Shown here in pieces: positions 43,551 through 52,361 of a stretch of 64,000 nucleotides of DNA (position 1 is the stretch's first letter; each line of letters starts with the position of its first letter). The position numbers and the translations under genes were made by a program. The DNA lies in the NCBI GenBank assembly GCA_018223035.1, contig JAAEZD010000005.1, positions 186,001 to 250,000 on the forward strand, in the 5' to 3' direction. This DNA is from Heliomarina sp018223035 (GTDB lineage Bacteria; Pseudomonadota; Alphaproteobacteria; Rhodobacterales; Rhodobacteraceae). Under the pieces are notes generated by a model. The model ran no database searches. It was not told the DNA's origin and worked only from the letters and a program-made list of their open reading frames with translations.

Positions 43551-44729
43551 TCAGCGGAATTTCACGGTAGTGTTCTCGCCACCCTGAACTTCGATTTCGC
43601 GATAGCTGCCCGCGCTCTCGCCCGGTCCAATCAGTTCGACAGCCGATGCACCGACGTAATCGACGTCACCGCCCTCTGCGATTATCTTAAGACCCTTGGC
43701 GAGATCGCCGGGATAGATTTTCTCGCCGGGCGCGTTTGCGACTTCCATGATCTTCGGACCATACTCTGCCGGATCGGTCGAACCTGCCGCCTGCATGGCG
43801 AACATGAACAGGGCCGCAGCGTCGTAGCTTTCCGGTGTATAGGGCGAAGTCGCGTCGAAATCATCGCCCGCCATGGACTTCAGCTTTTCGATCCCTTCGC
43901 CGCCCGAACCGGCAATCTGGCCGAATGAGCCATCAAGGTCAGAACCAACGTTCTTGGGCAGGCTGTCACCGATCATACCGCCGGGCAGTCCAAAAGTATC
44001 GAACGCACCCGAGTCGAGCGACGAGCGGATGATGCCCAGACCGCCCTGATCGAGGTAGCCGGCAACAACGAGGATGTCGCCACCAGCCGAGGCCAGCGCA
44101 CCGACTTCAGCCGAGTAGTCGGCCTTGCCGTCTTCATGCGCGGTGACGATTGTTACTTCGCCGCCAGCCTTTTTGAACTCGCTCTCGATCGCGTCGGCCA
44201 GACCCTTGCCATAGTCGTTGTTGGTATAGGTAAGCGCGATGGAGTCGATGCCGCGATCCATGAGGATTTCGGCCATGACCTGACCTTCACGCGCATCCGA
44301 GGGGGCCGTGCGGAAGAACAGATCGTTGTCTTCGACGGTCGATAGGCCCGGAGACGTTGCCGAAGGCGAGATCATGACCATGCCGTTCGGAATAGCCACG
44401 TTCTGCAGAACGGCGCCGGTCACACCGGAGCAGTCCGCACCGATCAGGGCGCTGATACCGTCGGCCAGCAGACGTTCGGCGTTGGACGTGGCAAGACCGT
44501 TGTCGATACAACCGGAATCAGCCCGCATCGGTGTTACCGTCGAACCGTCCATAAAGGCGCCGCTGTCGGAAACTTCCTTCATCGCAAGTTCGGCACCCTT
44601 GGCCATCGGTTCTGCCAGCGATTCAATCGGACCGGTAAAGCCGACCAGAATGCCGATCTTCACGTCTTCAGCGTATACGCCGCTCGCCGTCAGAATCGAG
44701 GCAGCGCTCGCCAAAAGCAGCTTTTTCAT
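43551..44729 (-). CDS. livK: Branched-chain amino acid-type periplasmic binding protein LivK
   Basis: From the ATG at 44729 (GGGAG upstream; frame open to 44777) the protein has 392 residues with a signal peptide ending ...SGVYA. The periplasmic binding fold begins VKIGILVGFTGPIE and has a cysteine pair in DSGCIDN and GADCSGVTG. It would deliver branched-chain amino acids or a related solute to LivHM. It is first in the operon and has a 119-base spacer before livG. The binding specificity is not readable from sequence. Confidence 0.92.
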   Translation of the reverse strand: MKKLLLASAASILTASGVYAEDVKIGILVGFTGPIESLAEPMAKGAELAMKEVSDSGAFMDGSTVTPMRADSGCIDNGLATSNAERLLADGISALIGADCSGVTGAVLQNVAIPNGMVMISPSATSPGLSTVEDNDLFFRTAPSDAREGQVMAEILMDRGIDSIALTYTNNDYGKGLADAIESEFKKAGGEVTIVTAHEDGKADYSAEVGALASAGGDILVVAGYLDQGGLGIIRSSLDSGAFDTFGLPGGMIGDSLPKNVGSDLDGSFGQIAGSGGEGIEKLKSMAGDDFDATSPYTPESYDAAALFMFAMQAAGSTDPAEYGPKIMEVANAPGEKIYPGDLAKGLKIIAEGGDVDYVGASAVELIGPGESAGSYREIEVQGGENTTVKFR

Positions 44730-44887
44730 ATTTAACTCCCTTGTTGGAACATGATGTTCACGAAAGACCCTAGGCAAGGCGAAATAAAAAGAAAAGTCTC
44801 TTGGCGCAGCGTCATCCGAAACGAATTGTTCCGGGATGCATGACCTTGCAAATGCGGATCAAAACAGCAATTAGCGCCACGATATTC

Positions 44888-45892
44888 TCAGATCGACAAG
44901 CGGGCCGCGTGGCTGCCACGTTCGCGGTAAGGCGTTGTATCGTAATGCGCACGGTAGCATTTGGAGAAATGCGACGGCGATGCAAAGCCACAGGCAAGCG
45001 CCACGTTGATCACACTCATATCCGTCTGCATCAACAAGTTGCGTGCCTTCTGTAGCCGTAACTCCATGTAATAGCGTTTGGGTGAGCGGTTCAGATAGCG
45101 TCGGAACAGCCGCTCAAGTTGACGGGTCGACATGCCGACTTCCTTGGCCAGCAAGGATGGGCTGATCGGTTCCTCGATATTGGCTTCCATCATCTGGATG
45201 ACTTGGCTCAGTTTCGGATGGCGCACGCCGATCCGCGTCGGCACCGAAAGACGCTGGGTATCCTGATCAGTGCGTATCGAGGAATAAATCAACTGATCGG
45301 CAACGGCATTGGCGAGATCCTCGCCGTGTTCGTCCGCAATCAGTTTTAGCATCAGATCGATCGAAGATGTGCCGCCTGCCGTCGTCATCCGGTTGCCATC
45401 GATGACGAATACCGACTTGGTCAGATTCACCTCGTCGAACTCCTCGGCAAAGCTGTCCGCGTTCTCCCAGTGAATCGTGGCCCGTTTCGAATCCAGCAAA
45501 CCCGCCTTAGCAAGCGAAAAGGCGGCCGTGCAAAGCCCGCCGACCATACTGCCACGGCGCGACTCGCGCCGAATCCACCCGAGCAGACGTTTGGTTGTGG
45601 CGGCTTGAATATCCATACCACCGCAAAGCAGGATCACCGCATCCCGTGTCAGATCGCCAAGATCGCCATCGACGTTGAACTCTGTATTCGACGAACTTTT
45701 TACCGGTCCGCCGGTCTCGCTTAACAGCGTCCAGGTATAAAGCGGCTTGTCGGCCATCCTGTTGGCAATGCGCAAACTTTCAATCGCTGAGGCAAAGCTC
45801 AGCATGGAAAATTTCTCCAGCAGCACGAATACAAACTGGCGGGGTTCGGTGTTCTCTGAGAGCACCTCGACAACTTGACGTTGTTCTTGCAT
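44888..45892 (-). CDS. GlxA-family AraC-type transcriptional regulator
   Basis: This 334-residue regulator has an N-terminal DJ-1/PfpI-like domain (about 20-190, with GGLCTAAFSLAKAG at the nucleophile-elbow position) and a C-terminal AraC helix-turn-helix (MSTRQLERLFRRYLNRSP). The architecture matches GbdR/CdhR/ArgR-type regulators that sense quaternary amines or amino acids. It lies upstream of livK on the same strand, separated by 158 bases, so it may control the transporter. The ligand is unknown. Confidence 0.9.
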   Translation of the reverse strand: MQEQRQVVEVLSENTEPRQFVFVLLEKFSMLSFASAIESLRIANRMADKPLYTWTLLSETGGPVKSSSNTEFNVDGDLGDLTRDAVILLCGGMDIQAATTKRLLGWIRRESRRGSMVGGLCTAAFSLAKAGLLDSKRATIHWENADSFAEEFDEVNLTKSVFVIDGNRMTTAGGTSSIDLMLKLIADEHGEDLANAVADQLIYSSIRTDQDTQRLSVPTRIGVRHPKLSQVIQMMEANIEEPISPSLLAKEVGMSTRQLERLFRRYLNRSPKRYYMELRLQKARNLLMQTDMSVINVALACGFASPSHFSKCYRAHYDTTPYRERGSHAARLSI

Positions 45893-46056
45893 GGCGCGGG
45901 TCCTTTGTTCGCTAGCGTCCGCTTGCCCAACAGCGACGAAACATCACAATGGGCAGAGCATAAAGCCAACGTCAAGAGGACGAAATTCATATATGGCCAC
46001 CGGAGGTGTGGTTTTGTATATAGCCCGCCTAAGGATTGAGATGGGAGACCCGGATC

Positions 46057-47427
46057 ATGGGCGATTGGCATAAAACGAACTGGCGCGCGAAACCGCGGGT
46101 ACAGATGCCCGATTATACCGACGCGGCCGCGCTGTCCGCAACCGAGACCCAGCTTTCTAAATATCCGCCGCTGGTCTTTGCCGGTGAAGCACGCCGTCTC
46201 AAGGCGCAGCTTGGCGAAGCTGCCAAAGGCAACGCATTTCTATTGCAGGGCGGCGATTGCGCCGAAAGCTTTGAACAATTCAGCGCGGACGGCATCCGCG
46301 ACACGTTCAAGGTCATGCTGCAGATGGCAATGGTACTGACATACGGAGCCAAGGTGCCGGTGATCAAGCTCGGCCGCATGGCAGGCCAGTTCGCCAAACC
46401 GCGCAGCGCGCCGACTGAACAGGTGGATGGCGTCGAACTTCCAAGCTATCGCGGCGACATCATCAACGATCTCGCATTCACGGCGGAGAGCCGGATTCCC
46501 GATCCGGGCCGGATGCTGCAGGCCTATACCCAGGCCGCAGCGACCCTGAACCTATTGCGCGCTTTTTCGACCGGTGGCTATGCCGACGTTCACCAAGTCC
46601 ATTCCTGGACTCTTGGCTTTACCGAAGGTCGCAAGGCTGAGCGCTATCGCGAGATGGCAAACCGCATCACCGACACGCTCGATTTCATGAAAGCCGCTGG
46701 CGTCAATCAGGATACGGCGCACACCCTGCAATCGGTGGACTTCTACACCAGCCACGAAGGTCTGCTGCTGGAATACGAAGAGGCGCTGACCCGGCTCGAT
46801 TCTACCTCTGGCAACTGGCTTGCAGGTTCGGGCCATATGCTCTGGATCGGTGATCGCACCCGTCAGCCTGACGGCGCACACGTGGAATTCCTGCGCGGCG
46901 TGTTGAACCCCATCGGTCTCAAATGCGGCCCGAGCATGACCAGCGAAGATCTCAAGCTGCTCCTCGCCAAGCTGAATCCCAACAACGAGGCCGGCCGTCT
47001 GACGCTCATTTCCCGCTTTGGTGCCGGGAAGGTTTCCGAACATCTTCCGCGTCTGATCAAGACCGTGAAAGAAGTCGGAGCGAATGTTGTCTGGGTCTGC
47101 GACCCGATGCACGGAAACACGGTCAAATCGTCAAGCGGCTACAAGACGCGGCCGTTCGAATCCGTTCTCAGCGAAGTGCGAGAGTTCTTTGCCGTTCATG
47201 CCAGCGAAAACACCGTTCCGGGTGGGGTGCATTTTGAAATGACCGGTCAGGACGTGACCGAATGCACCGGCGGGGTCCATGCGGTTACCGACGAAAACCT
47301 TCAGGATCGCTATCACACGGCCTGCGATCCACGCCTGAATGCAAGCCAGTCGCTTGAGCTGGCATTCCTTGTGGCGGAAGAGCTGACAAATCTTCGCAAC
47401 AGCCGGCTCAAGCAAGCCGTAGGCTGA
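46057..47427 (+). CDS. Class II 3-deoxy-7-phosphoheptulonate (DAHP) synthase
   Basis: This enzyme condenses PEP and erythrose 4-phosphate to start the shikimate pathway. I chose the ATG at 46057 (MGDWHKTNWRAKP), with GGAG about 10 bases upstream, giving 456 residues; a TTG at 46036 is less likely. The plant-type (class II) family is clear from LQGGDCAESF, the metal-binding Cys/His/Glu region (WVCDPMHGNT, GVHFEMTGQDVTEC) and the end RLNASQSLELAF. Two aromatic pathway genes (this and aroQ) are therefore in the window. A strong terminator follows. Confidence 0.95.
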   Translation: MGDWHKTNWRAKPRVQMPDYTDAAALSATETQLSKYPPLVFAGEARRLKAQLGEAAKGNAFLLQGGDCAESFEQFSADGIRDTFKVMLQMAMVLTYGAKVPVIKLGRMAGQFAKPRSAPTEQVDGVELPSYRGDIINDLAFTAESRIPDPGRMLQAYTQAAATLNLLRAFSTGGYADVHQVHSWTLGFTEGRKAERYREMANRITDTLDFMKAAGVNQDTAHTLQSVDFYTSHEGLLLEYEEALTRLDSTSGNWLAGSGHMLWIGDRTRQPDGAHVEFLRGVLNPIGLKCGPSMTSEDLKLLLAKLNPNNEAGRLTLISRFGAGKVSEHLPRLIKTVKEVGANVVWVCDPMHGNTVKSSSGYKTRPFESVLSEVREFFAVHASENTVPGGVHFEMTGQDVTECTGGVHAVTDENLQDRYHTACDPRLNASQSLELAFLVAEELTNLRNSRLKQAVG

Positions 47428-47433
47428 TCAGAC

Positions 47434-47466
47434 AAAGGCGCGGAACACAGGTTTCGCGCCTTTTCT
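47434..47466 (+). terminator. Rho-independent terminator after DAHP synthase
   Basis: AAAGGCGCGGAAC pairs with GTTTCGCGCCTTT across a short loop (13 positions, one G-T), followed by TTTTCTC on the plus strand. It lies 6 bases past the stop codon and just before the end of the convergent hypothetical gene. Confidence 0.85.
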
Positions 47467-47469
47467 CAT

Positions 47470-47958
47470 TCACTCACCAACTGAAAACGTAACAGTCGTT
47501 TCGCTCTGTCGCTTCTTGGAATCACTTACCGTGAAACGCATCGCGTGCTGGCCAACCGGCAATAGCGCGCCCGGCACGCTAACTCTCGAACCTTCAATAT
47601 CGCCCTGCTTCAGCATCTTACGCGTGACATCTAGCCAGTTGTCACCAAGCCGATAGGCGATCCGGAATGTCGCCATATCCACGTGCGCATCCTCGCGCGG
47701 CGTAATGTCGATCTCAAATCTCAAAGGCGAGTTCAGCCGGTATCCGACAGGCGCTTTTACATCTATGTAAGGACCTTCTTCGGTGACCATCTCCAGGTCA
47801 CGCAACTGGTCTTGCCGCACCTCGAGATACAATTTTATCTGGTCATCAGTAAGAAGAGCAAATTCGCTATAGTCGATCTGTGGGTAAAAGATGCCAACCA
47901 TCACGCTGGTCAAGGCGACCAACGCAAGAATCCACAGCATTGCTATTTGCTTGGACAT
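47470..47958 (-). CDS. Membrane-anchored hypothetical protein
   Basis: I do not recognise this 162-residue product. A single N-terminal hydrophobic helix (about 6-28, LWILALVALTSVMVGIFY) without a cleavage site suggests an inner-membrane anchor, and the rest is a soluble beta-rich domain (RFEIDITPREDAHVDMATFRIAYRLG, and later VSVPGALLPVGQHAMRFTVSD) that could be an immunoglobulin-like periplasmic fold. It is convergent with DAHP synthase across a terminator and upstream of the PAS_5 gene. Confidence 0.7.
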   Translation of the reverse strand: MSKQIAMLWILALVALTSVMVGIFYPQIDYSEFALLTDDQIKLYLEVRQDQLRDLEMVTEEGPYIDVKAPVGYRLNSPLRFEIDITPREDAHVDMATFRIAYRLGDNWLDVTRKMLKQGDIEGSRVSVPGALLPVGQHAMRFTVSDSKKRQSETTVTFSVGE

Positions 47959-48073
47959 GCACCGATGATTCCAAATTCCTCCATCGTTGACAGGTTAACA
48001 GCTAGCGCCGCTGTGACGACTCTTTATTGACGTAAAGTAAAGCTAGACGTCACCTTTGATGTGTTTGCTTGGT

Positions 48074-48820
48074 TCAGCTGTCCGTCTTGACCAGACGCAG
48101 ATAGGGAACCCGGCCCTTCATCGGCTCGGCAGGTTCGTTGAAGCCGGGATTGGGTTTGGGCTCTGACCCGTTCCCATAGGAGTTTGAATTTTTCACTGAC
48201 AAGTTGTCTTTTGAAAAAGACGTGGCGGCTGGCTCAATGTCCGATGGCTCAATATGCGATACCGCGCGGAAATTCGTGCCTGTCACATCAAATCGGATCG
48301 TATCCGAAACGTCGGTGGCATCGGACACCAGAACGCCAAGCGCGCGGCTGACGTCGCCGTAATCGCTCATCAATGGCAAAAGGATCATCTGCGCGGAGAA
48401 AGTCGGCCCGCCAAAGCGATCTTCGCTGTGGAGCGTCAGATCGACGATGGCCGGTGTATCGAAAACCTGCTCAAGCGCGGCGCCGACATTCGGACGGGAA
48501 CGCGAGGTGAACAGCGCCGACATGGGCATGCCGCGCACTTCCATCCCGATCAATTGTGTCAAATGTTGGCCGGCTAGTCGGAACCGCGCAATGCCCGGCG
48601 CGATTCTTTCGATGATAAAAGCGTATTCCAGCAGGTTCTCAAGACCACGAGGATCGATCTGCGTCCGTCTCGGGATGCTGTTTCCGTCGCGAAGTGCCGT
48701 CCAATAAGCTTCGGCCTGACGCAGGGCAGGCGCGCTTTTCACGCTCCGAAACCGTTGGAAGTTAATCACTTTGTCAGAGTTGCTCCGCTTTGCATTCTGG
48801 TCGGAAATCACAGGCCTCAT
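48074..48820 (-). CDS. PAS_5-type protein
   Basis: The conserved part begins KVINFQRFRSVKSAPALRQAEAYW and has the family pattern of a PAS_5 domain (IDPRGLENLLEYAFIIERIA, FRLAGQHLTQLIGMEVRGMP). I chose the ATG at 48820 (248 residues); the frame opens with a GTG at 48919, but the extra 33 codons are AT-rich, promoter-like and lack a ribosome site. The last 70 residues are polar and unordered. There is no kinase, cyclase or effector domain. A related single-domain PAS protein, MopJ of Caulobacter, affects the cell-cycle regulator CtrA; a similar role is speculation. Confidence 0.75.
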   Translation of the reverse strand: MRPVISDQNAKRSNSDKVINFQRFRSVKSAPALRQAEAYWTALRDGNSIPRRTQIDPRGLENLLEYAFIIERIAPGIARFRLAGQHLTQLIGMEVRGMPMSALFTSRSRPNVGAALEQVFDTPAIVDLTLHSEDRFGGPTFSAQMILLPLMSDYGDVSRALGVLVSDATDVSDTIRFDVTGTNFRAVSHIEPSDIEPAATSFSKDNLSVKNSNSYGNGSEPKPNPGFNEPAEPMKGRVPYLRLVKTDS

Positions 48821-49065
48821 CTCCAGGGACGGAGGTGTGGGTGCCACTTGAGAGGTCTGAGAGCACAACACACCGATTAATAATGAAGTAATAGTTACTA
48901 GAACCTTAATATGCCACACATATGCTACATTTTGGACATATTCCTTGCCGCTTGGTTAACAGACCGTGCTCTGGACCCGGGGCTCAAGAGCGGGTCTTCG
49001 GGGTTGTGCAAGAGGGCCCTATGGCTTTAGGTCACGGAAACTTTTGACATAGCGCCCGGAGGAAC

Positions 49066-49965
49066 ATGGCCAAGTCTTTGCATTCGATGACCGGGTTTTC
49101 CTCAGCACGGGGAGAGATGGCGCCATTCAGCTGGGCGTGGGAGCTGCGCAGCGTCAATGCCAAGGGATTAAGCCTTAACCTGAGAATACCGGACTGGCTC
49201 GAAGGGCTCGAGGCCAGCTTGCGCGCAGAGCTTGGCAAGGTACTCACGCGCGGTTCGGTGACGCTGAGTCTGCGGATCGGCAGGGACGAGGAAAAATCCG
49301 CGCTGATGCTTAACGAAAGCGCAATGAACAATGTGCTGGACGCCCTCGCCACTCTCGAAAACGAAGCGTTGGAACGTGGCGTCACGCTGGCTCCTTCCCG
49401 CGCCAGTGACCTTCTGGCCCTGCGCGGTGTCTTGGAAATGGGGGCAGGGGATCGTGATCCGGCTCCGCTGGTGGCAAAGCTCAAGCAGGACTTTCCGTCA
49501 TTGCTCGACGGTTTCCTAGACATGCGCCGCAACGAAGGGAAACAGCTTGTTTCGGTTCTTTCGGCTCAGCTCGACGAAATCGAAAACCTCACCGCCAAGG
49601 CAGCGCAACTGGCCGGGGAAAGGCGCGAAGCAGTTGCCCGCGCGCTCTCCCAGAACCTCGCGCGGGTCATGGAACATGCCCGCGAAGCCGATCCCGACAG
49701 GGTTGCGCAAGAACTGGCCTTGATCGCGGTCAAGGCCGATGTGACAGAAGAAATCGACAGGCTGGGCGCGCACATACAAGCAAGCCGGAATCTGATTGCC
49801 GCGGGCGGACCCGTGGGGCGTAAACTCGATTTCCTGACGCAGGAATTCAATCGTGAGGTCAATACCATCTGTTCCAAGTCGCAGTCAGTGGAACTGACCA
49901 CCGTCGGTCTTGATATGAAAGCGGTGATTGACCAGTTGCGCGAGCAAGTCCAGAACGTCGAATAA
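49066..49965 (+). CDS. yicC: YicC family endoribonuclease-type protein
   Basis: This 299-residue protein matches YicC, a stress-linked endoribonuclease family next to gmk in many proteobacteria. The N-terminal LHSMTGFSSARGEM and the C-terminal region EIDRLGAHIQASRNLI and LDFLTQEFNREVNTICSKSQ are the two family blocks. A strong ribosome site (CGGAGGAAC) precedes the ATG. gmk follows after 21 bases, the common pairing. Confidence 0.93.
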   Translation: MAKSLHSMTGFSSARGEMAPFSWAWELRSVNAKGLSLNLRIPDWLEGLEASLRAELGKVLTRGSVTLSLRIGRDEEKSALMLNESAMNNVLDALATLENEALERGVTLAPSRASDLLALRGVLEMGAGDRDPAPLVAKLKQDFPSLLDGFLDMRRNEGKQLVSVLSAQLDEIENLTAKAAQLAGERREAVARALSQNLARVMEHAREADPDRVAQELALIAVKADVTEEIDRLGAHIQASRNLIAAGGPVGRKLDFLTQEFNREVNTICSKSQSVELTTVGLDMKAVIDQLREQVQNVE

Positions 49966-49986
49966 ATCATAAGGAAGATTTGCGTC

Positions 49987-50628
49987 ATGGCGGACCGTCG
50001 CGGCCTATTGATCATTCTCAGCTCACCTTCGGGGGCGGGCAAATCCACGCTGGCCCGGCGTATGCGTGACTGGGACCCCGGAATTGCTTTCTCCGTCAGT
50101 TCGACCACCCGCGCTCCGCGCCCCGGCGAAGTTGACGGCAAGGACTACCATTTCGTCACCGAGCCCGAGTTCAAGGCGCAGGTGGCCAATGGCGACATGC
50201 TGGAACACGCCCATGTCTTCGGAAACTTTTACGGCTCGCCCCGTGGCCCGGTTCAGCACGCCATCGATCAGGGTCGCGATGTGCTCTTTGACATCGACTG
50301 GCAGGGAGCCCAGCAAATCCGCAATTCGGCGCTCGGTCAGCATACGCTCTCGATCTTCCTGCTGCCGCCTTCTATCCCCGAGCTGCGCAAGCGGCTTGAG
50401 GGGCGTGGTCAGGATGATGCCGCGACGATTGCGCGCCGGATGCAACGCAGCTGGGACGAAATCAGCCATTGGGACGGGTATGACTTCGTTCTGGTCAATG
50501 ATGATCTGGATGCAACCGAAACGCAGATCAAGACCATCGTTGCGGCCACCCGCCTGCGGCGGTTGCAGCAGCCCGAACTGACGGAACATGTTCGAAAACT
50601 TCAATCGGAATTCGAGGAACTGGCATGA
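49987..50628 (+). CDS. gmk: Guanylate kinase
   Basis: This 213-residue enzyme phosphorylates GMP to GDP, completing the route begun by guaA. The P-loop SSPSGAGKST (about 12-21) and the GMP-binding region STTRAPRPGEVDGKDYHFV are intact, and the C-terminal half has ARRMQRSWDEISHWDGYDFVLVNDD. Its stop overlaps the start of the carbonic anhydrase-like gene by four bases. Confidence 0.96.
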   Translation: MADRRGLLIILSSPSGAGKSTLARRMRDWDPGIAFSVSSTTRAPRPGEVDGKDYHFVTEPEFKAQVANGDMLEHAHVFGNFYGSPRGPVQHAIDQGRDVLFDIDWQGAQQIRNSALGQHTLSIFLLPPSIPELRKRLEGRGQDDAATIARRMQRSWDEISHWDGYDFVLVNDDLDATETQIKTIVAATRLRRLQQPELTEHVRKLQSEFEELA

Positions 50629-51152
50629 CAATTTACGCGCTCGGTAATCTCACGCCGCAAATCCACCCGGATACATGGGTAGCCCCAGACGCCAACCTGA
50701 TCGGGCAAGTCGTGATGGAAGAGGGCTCTTCCGTCTGGTTCGGCACCACGATCCGCGCCGACCACGAGATCATCCTGATTGGCGAGGGCAGCAATGTGCA
50801 GGAAAATTGCGTCATGCATATCGACGCCGGTTTCCCGCTCACCATAGGCAAGAACTGCACGATCGGTCACAAGGTGATGCTGCATGGCTGTACCATCGGG
50901 GACAATACGCTGGTCGGCATGAACGCGACGATCCTGAATGGCGCCAGGATCGGCAAGAACTGTCTCATCGGGGCAGGGGCGCTGATCACCGAGAACAAGG
51001 AGATCCCCGACAACTCACTGGTGATGGGATCGCCGGGCAAGGTCGTGCGCGAAATCGACGAAAAAGCACGCCAGCGAATGATCGCGGGCACCATGCACTA
51101 CCAGGACAACATGCGTCGTTTCCGCGACGAACTCAGGGTCATCACCACATGA
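50625..51152 (+). CDS. Gamma-carbonic anhydrase family protein
   Basis: This 175-residue left-handed beta-helix protein has the three conserved zinc ligands His65, His82 and His87 (in NCVMHID and GHKVMLHGC) of gamma-carbonic anhydrases. It resembles the YrdA/CaiE group, for which bicarbonate chemistry is likely but not proven. It overlaps gmk by four bases at its start and the transsulfuration gene by four at its end, so all three are translationally coupled. Confidence 0.92.
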   Translation: MTIYALGNLTPQIHPDTWVAPDANLIGQVVMEEGSSVWFGTTIRADHEIILIGEGSNVQENCVMHIDAGFPLTIGKNCTIGHKVMLHGCTIGDNTLVGMNATILNGARIGKNCLIGAGALITENKEIPDNSLVMGSPGKVVREIDEKARQRMIAGTMHYQDNMRRFRDELRVITT

Positions 51153-52339
51153 AGAACTTCAAGGGATCGCTGATCCGCCCCGTAGGCTTGCCAGACAGCG
51201 CCAGCCACCCTGTCGTGACCCCGTTGTCGCCCTCAGTCGTCTACGCCAGCGAAACCCCGGATGCGCTGGACGACCAGTACGAAGGGCGTGTGCACGGTTA
51301 TACCTATTCGCGCGAAGGCCACCCCAATGCGGATGTTGTCGCTAAACGGCTCGACGCGATGGAAGGCGCATCGGGAGGCGTCGTGACAGGCTCTGGCATG
51401 GGCGCAGTCAGCGCAGTGCTCTTGGGGCTGCTAAACACTGGCGACCATGTCGTCGGCGGCAATCAGCTCTACGGGCGTTCCCTGCGCATGATGAAAGAGG
51501 ACCTGCCGCGCCTTGGCATTGCGACCTCGCTGGCAGATCCCTGCGATATCGACTCCATGCGCGCGGCGATCAGGCCCGAAACAAGGATGATCCTGGTCGA
51601 GGTCGTCTCGAACCCGACGCTGCGTGTCGCCGATATCAAGGGCATTGCAGAACTCTGCCGCGAAAAAGGGCTGCTCTTCGTCGTCGACAATACCTTTACA
51701 ACGCCGCGTGGTTTTCAGCCTTTCGACCATGGTGCTGATATAGTCATCCATTCGATCACCAAACTGCTGGCCGGTCATTCCGACGTCATGCTCGGCTATG
51801 TTGTCGCCCGTGACCCGGCGTTGAACGAAAAACTTCGAGTGTTTTCCGTCACCACCGGCATGACTCCCAGCCCCTTTGATTGCTGGCTGGCCGAACGCGG
51901 ACTTCTGACGTTTGAGCTTCGTTTCGACAGAGCGCAGGAAACTGCAAAACGTCTGGCGGACAAGCTGGCGGAATTGCCCGGCGTCGCGCGTGTTCTCTAC
52001 CCGCTGCAGTCCGGTCATCCTGACCTGAGTCGCGCCAAGGATCTGCTCGGCGGGCAGGGCTGCAACATGGTCAGTTTTGAGTTGAAAGGTGGCAGGGCCG
52101 CGGCCAATGCCTTTACCCGGGCGGCAGCACAGCTCAATTTCGCGCCGACCCTTGGCGATGTCGGCACCACCCTCTCACATCCCGCGTCGTCGTCGCACCG
52201 CGCCCTCACGCCCGAAGAACGGACCGCGCTCGGCCTTTCCGAGGGGTTCTTCCGTGTGTCAGTCGGCCTGGAAGACCCGGAGGCGCTCTTGTCGATCTTT
52301 ACCGACGCGGTGGCCCAGGCCGTCCCAGACGCCAACTAG
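51149..52339 (+). CDS. PLP-dependent cystathionine gamma-synthase/lyase family enzyme
   Basis: This 396-residue Cys/Met-metabolism enzyme has the internal aldimine lysine Lys205 in HSITKLLAGHSD and the family blocks YTYSREGHPNAD and VVDNTFTTPRGFQPFDHGAD. It could be a cystathionine beta- or gamma-lyase, a methionine gamma-lyase or a gamma-synthase; the active-site residues visible by eye do not separate these. The start ATG overlaps the preceding stop (ATGA). Its 3' end precedes phoR by 22 bases, so it shares a transcript with a phosphate-sensing kinase, an odd pairing. Confidence 0.88.
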   Translation: MKNFKGSLIRPVGLPDSASHPVVTPLSPSVVYASETPDALDDQYEGRVHGYTYSREGHPNADVVAKRLDAMEGASGGVVTGSGMGAVSAVLLGLLNTGDHVVGGNQLYGRSLRMMKEDLPRLGIATSLADPCDIDSMRAAIRPETRMILVEVVSNPTLRVADIKGIAELCREKGLLFVVDNTFTTPRGFQPFDHGADIVIHSITKLLAGHSDVMLGYVVARDPALNEKLRVFSVTTGMTPSPFDCWLAERGLLTFELRFDRAQETAKRLADKLAELPGVARVLYPLQSGHPDLSRAKDLLGGQGCNMVSFELKGGRAAANAFTRAAAQLNFAPTLGDVGTTLSHPASSSHRALTPEERTALGLSEGFFRVSVGLEDPEALLSIFTDAVAQAVPDAN

Positions 52340-52361
52340 ACCGACTGGAAGGCGCAGGATA

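Noticed and set aside
51431..52018. Minus-strand frame of 195 codons inside the transsulfuration gene
   Set aside because: It is antisense to a gene with an intact PLP lysine and normal length.
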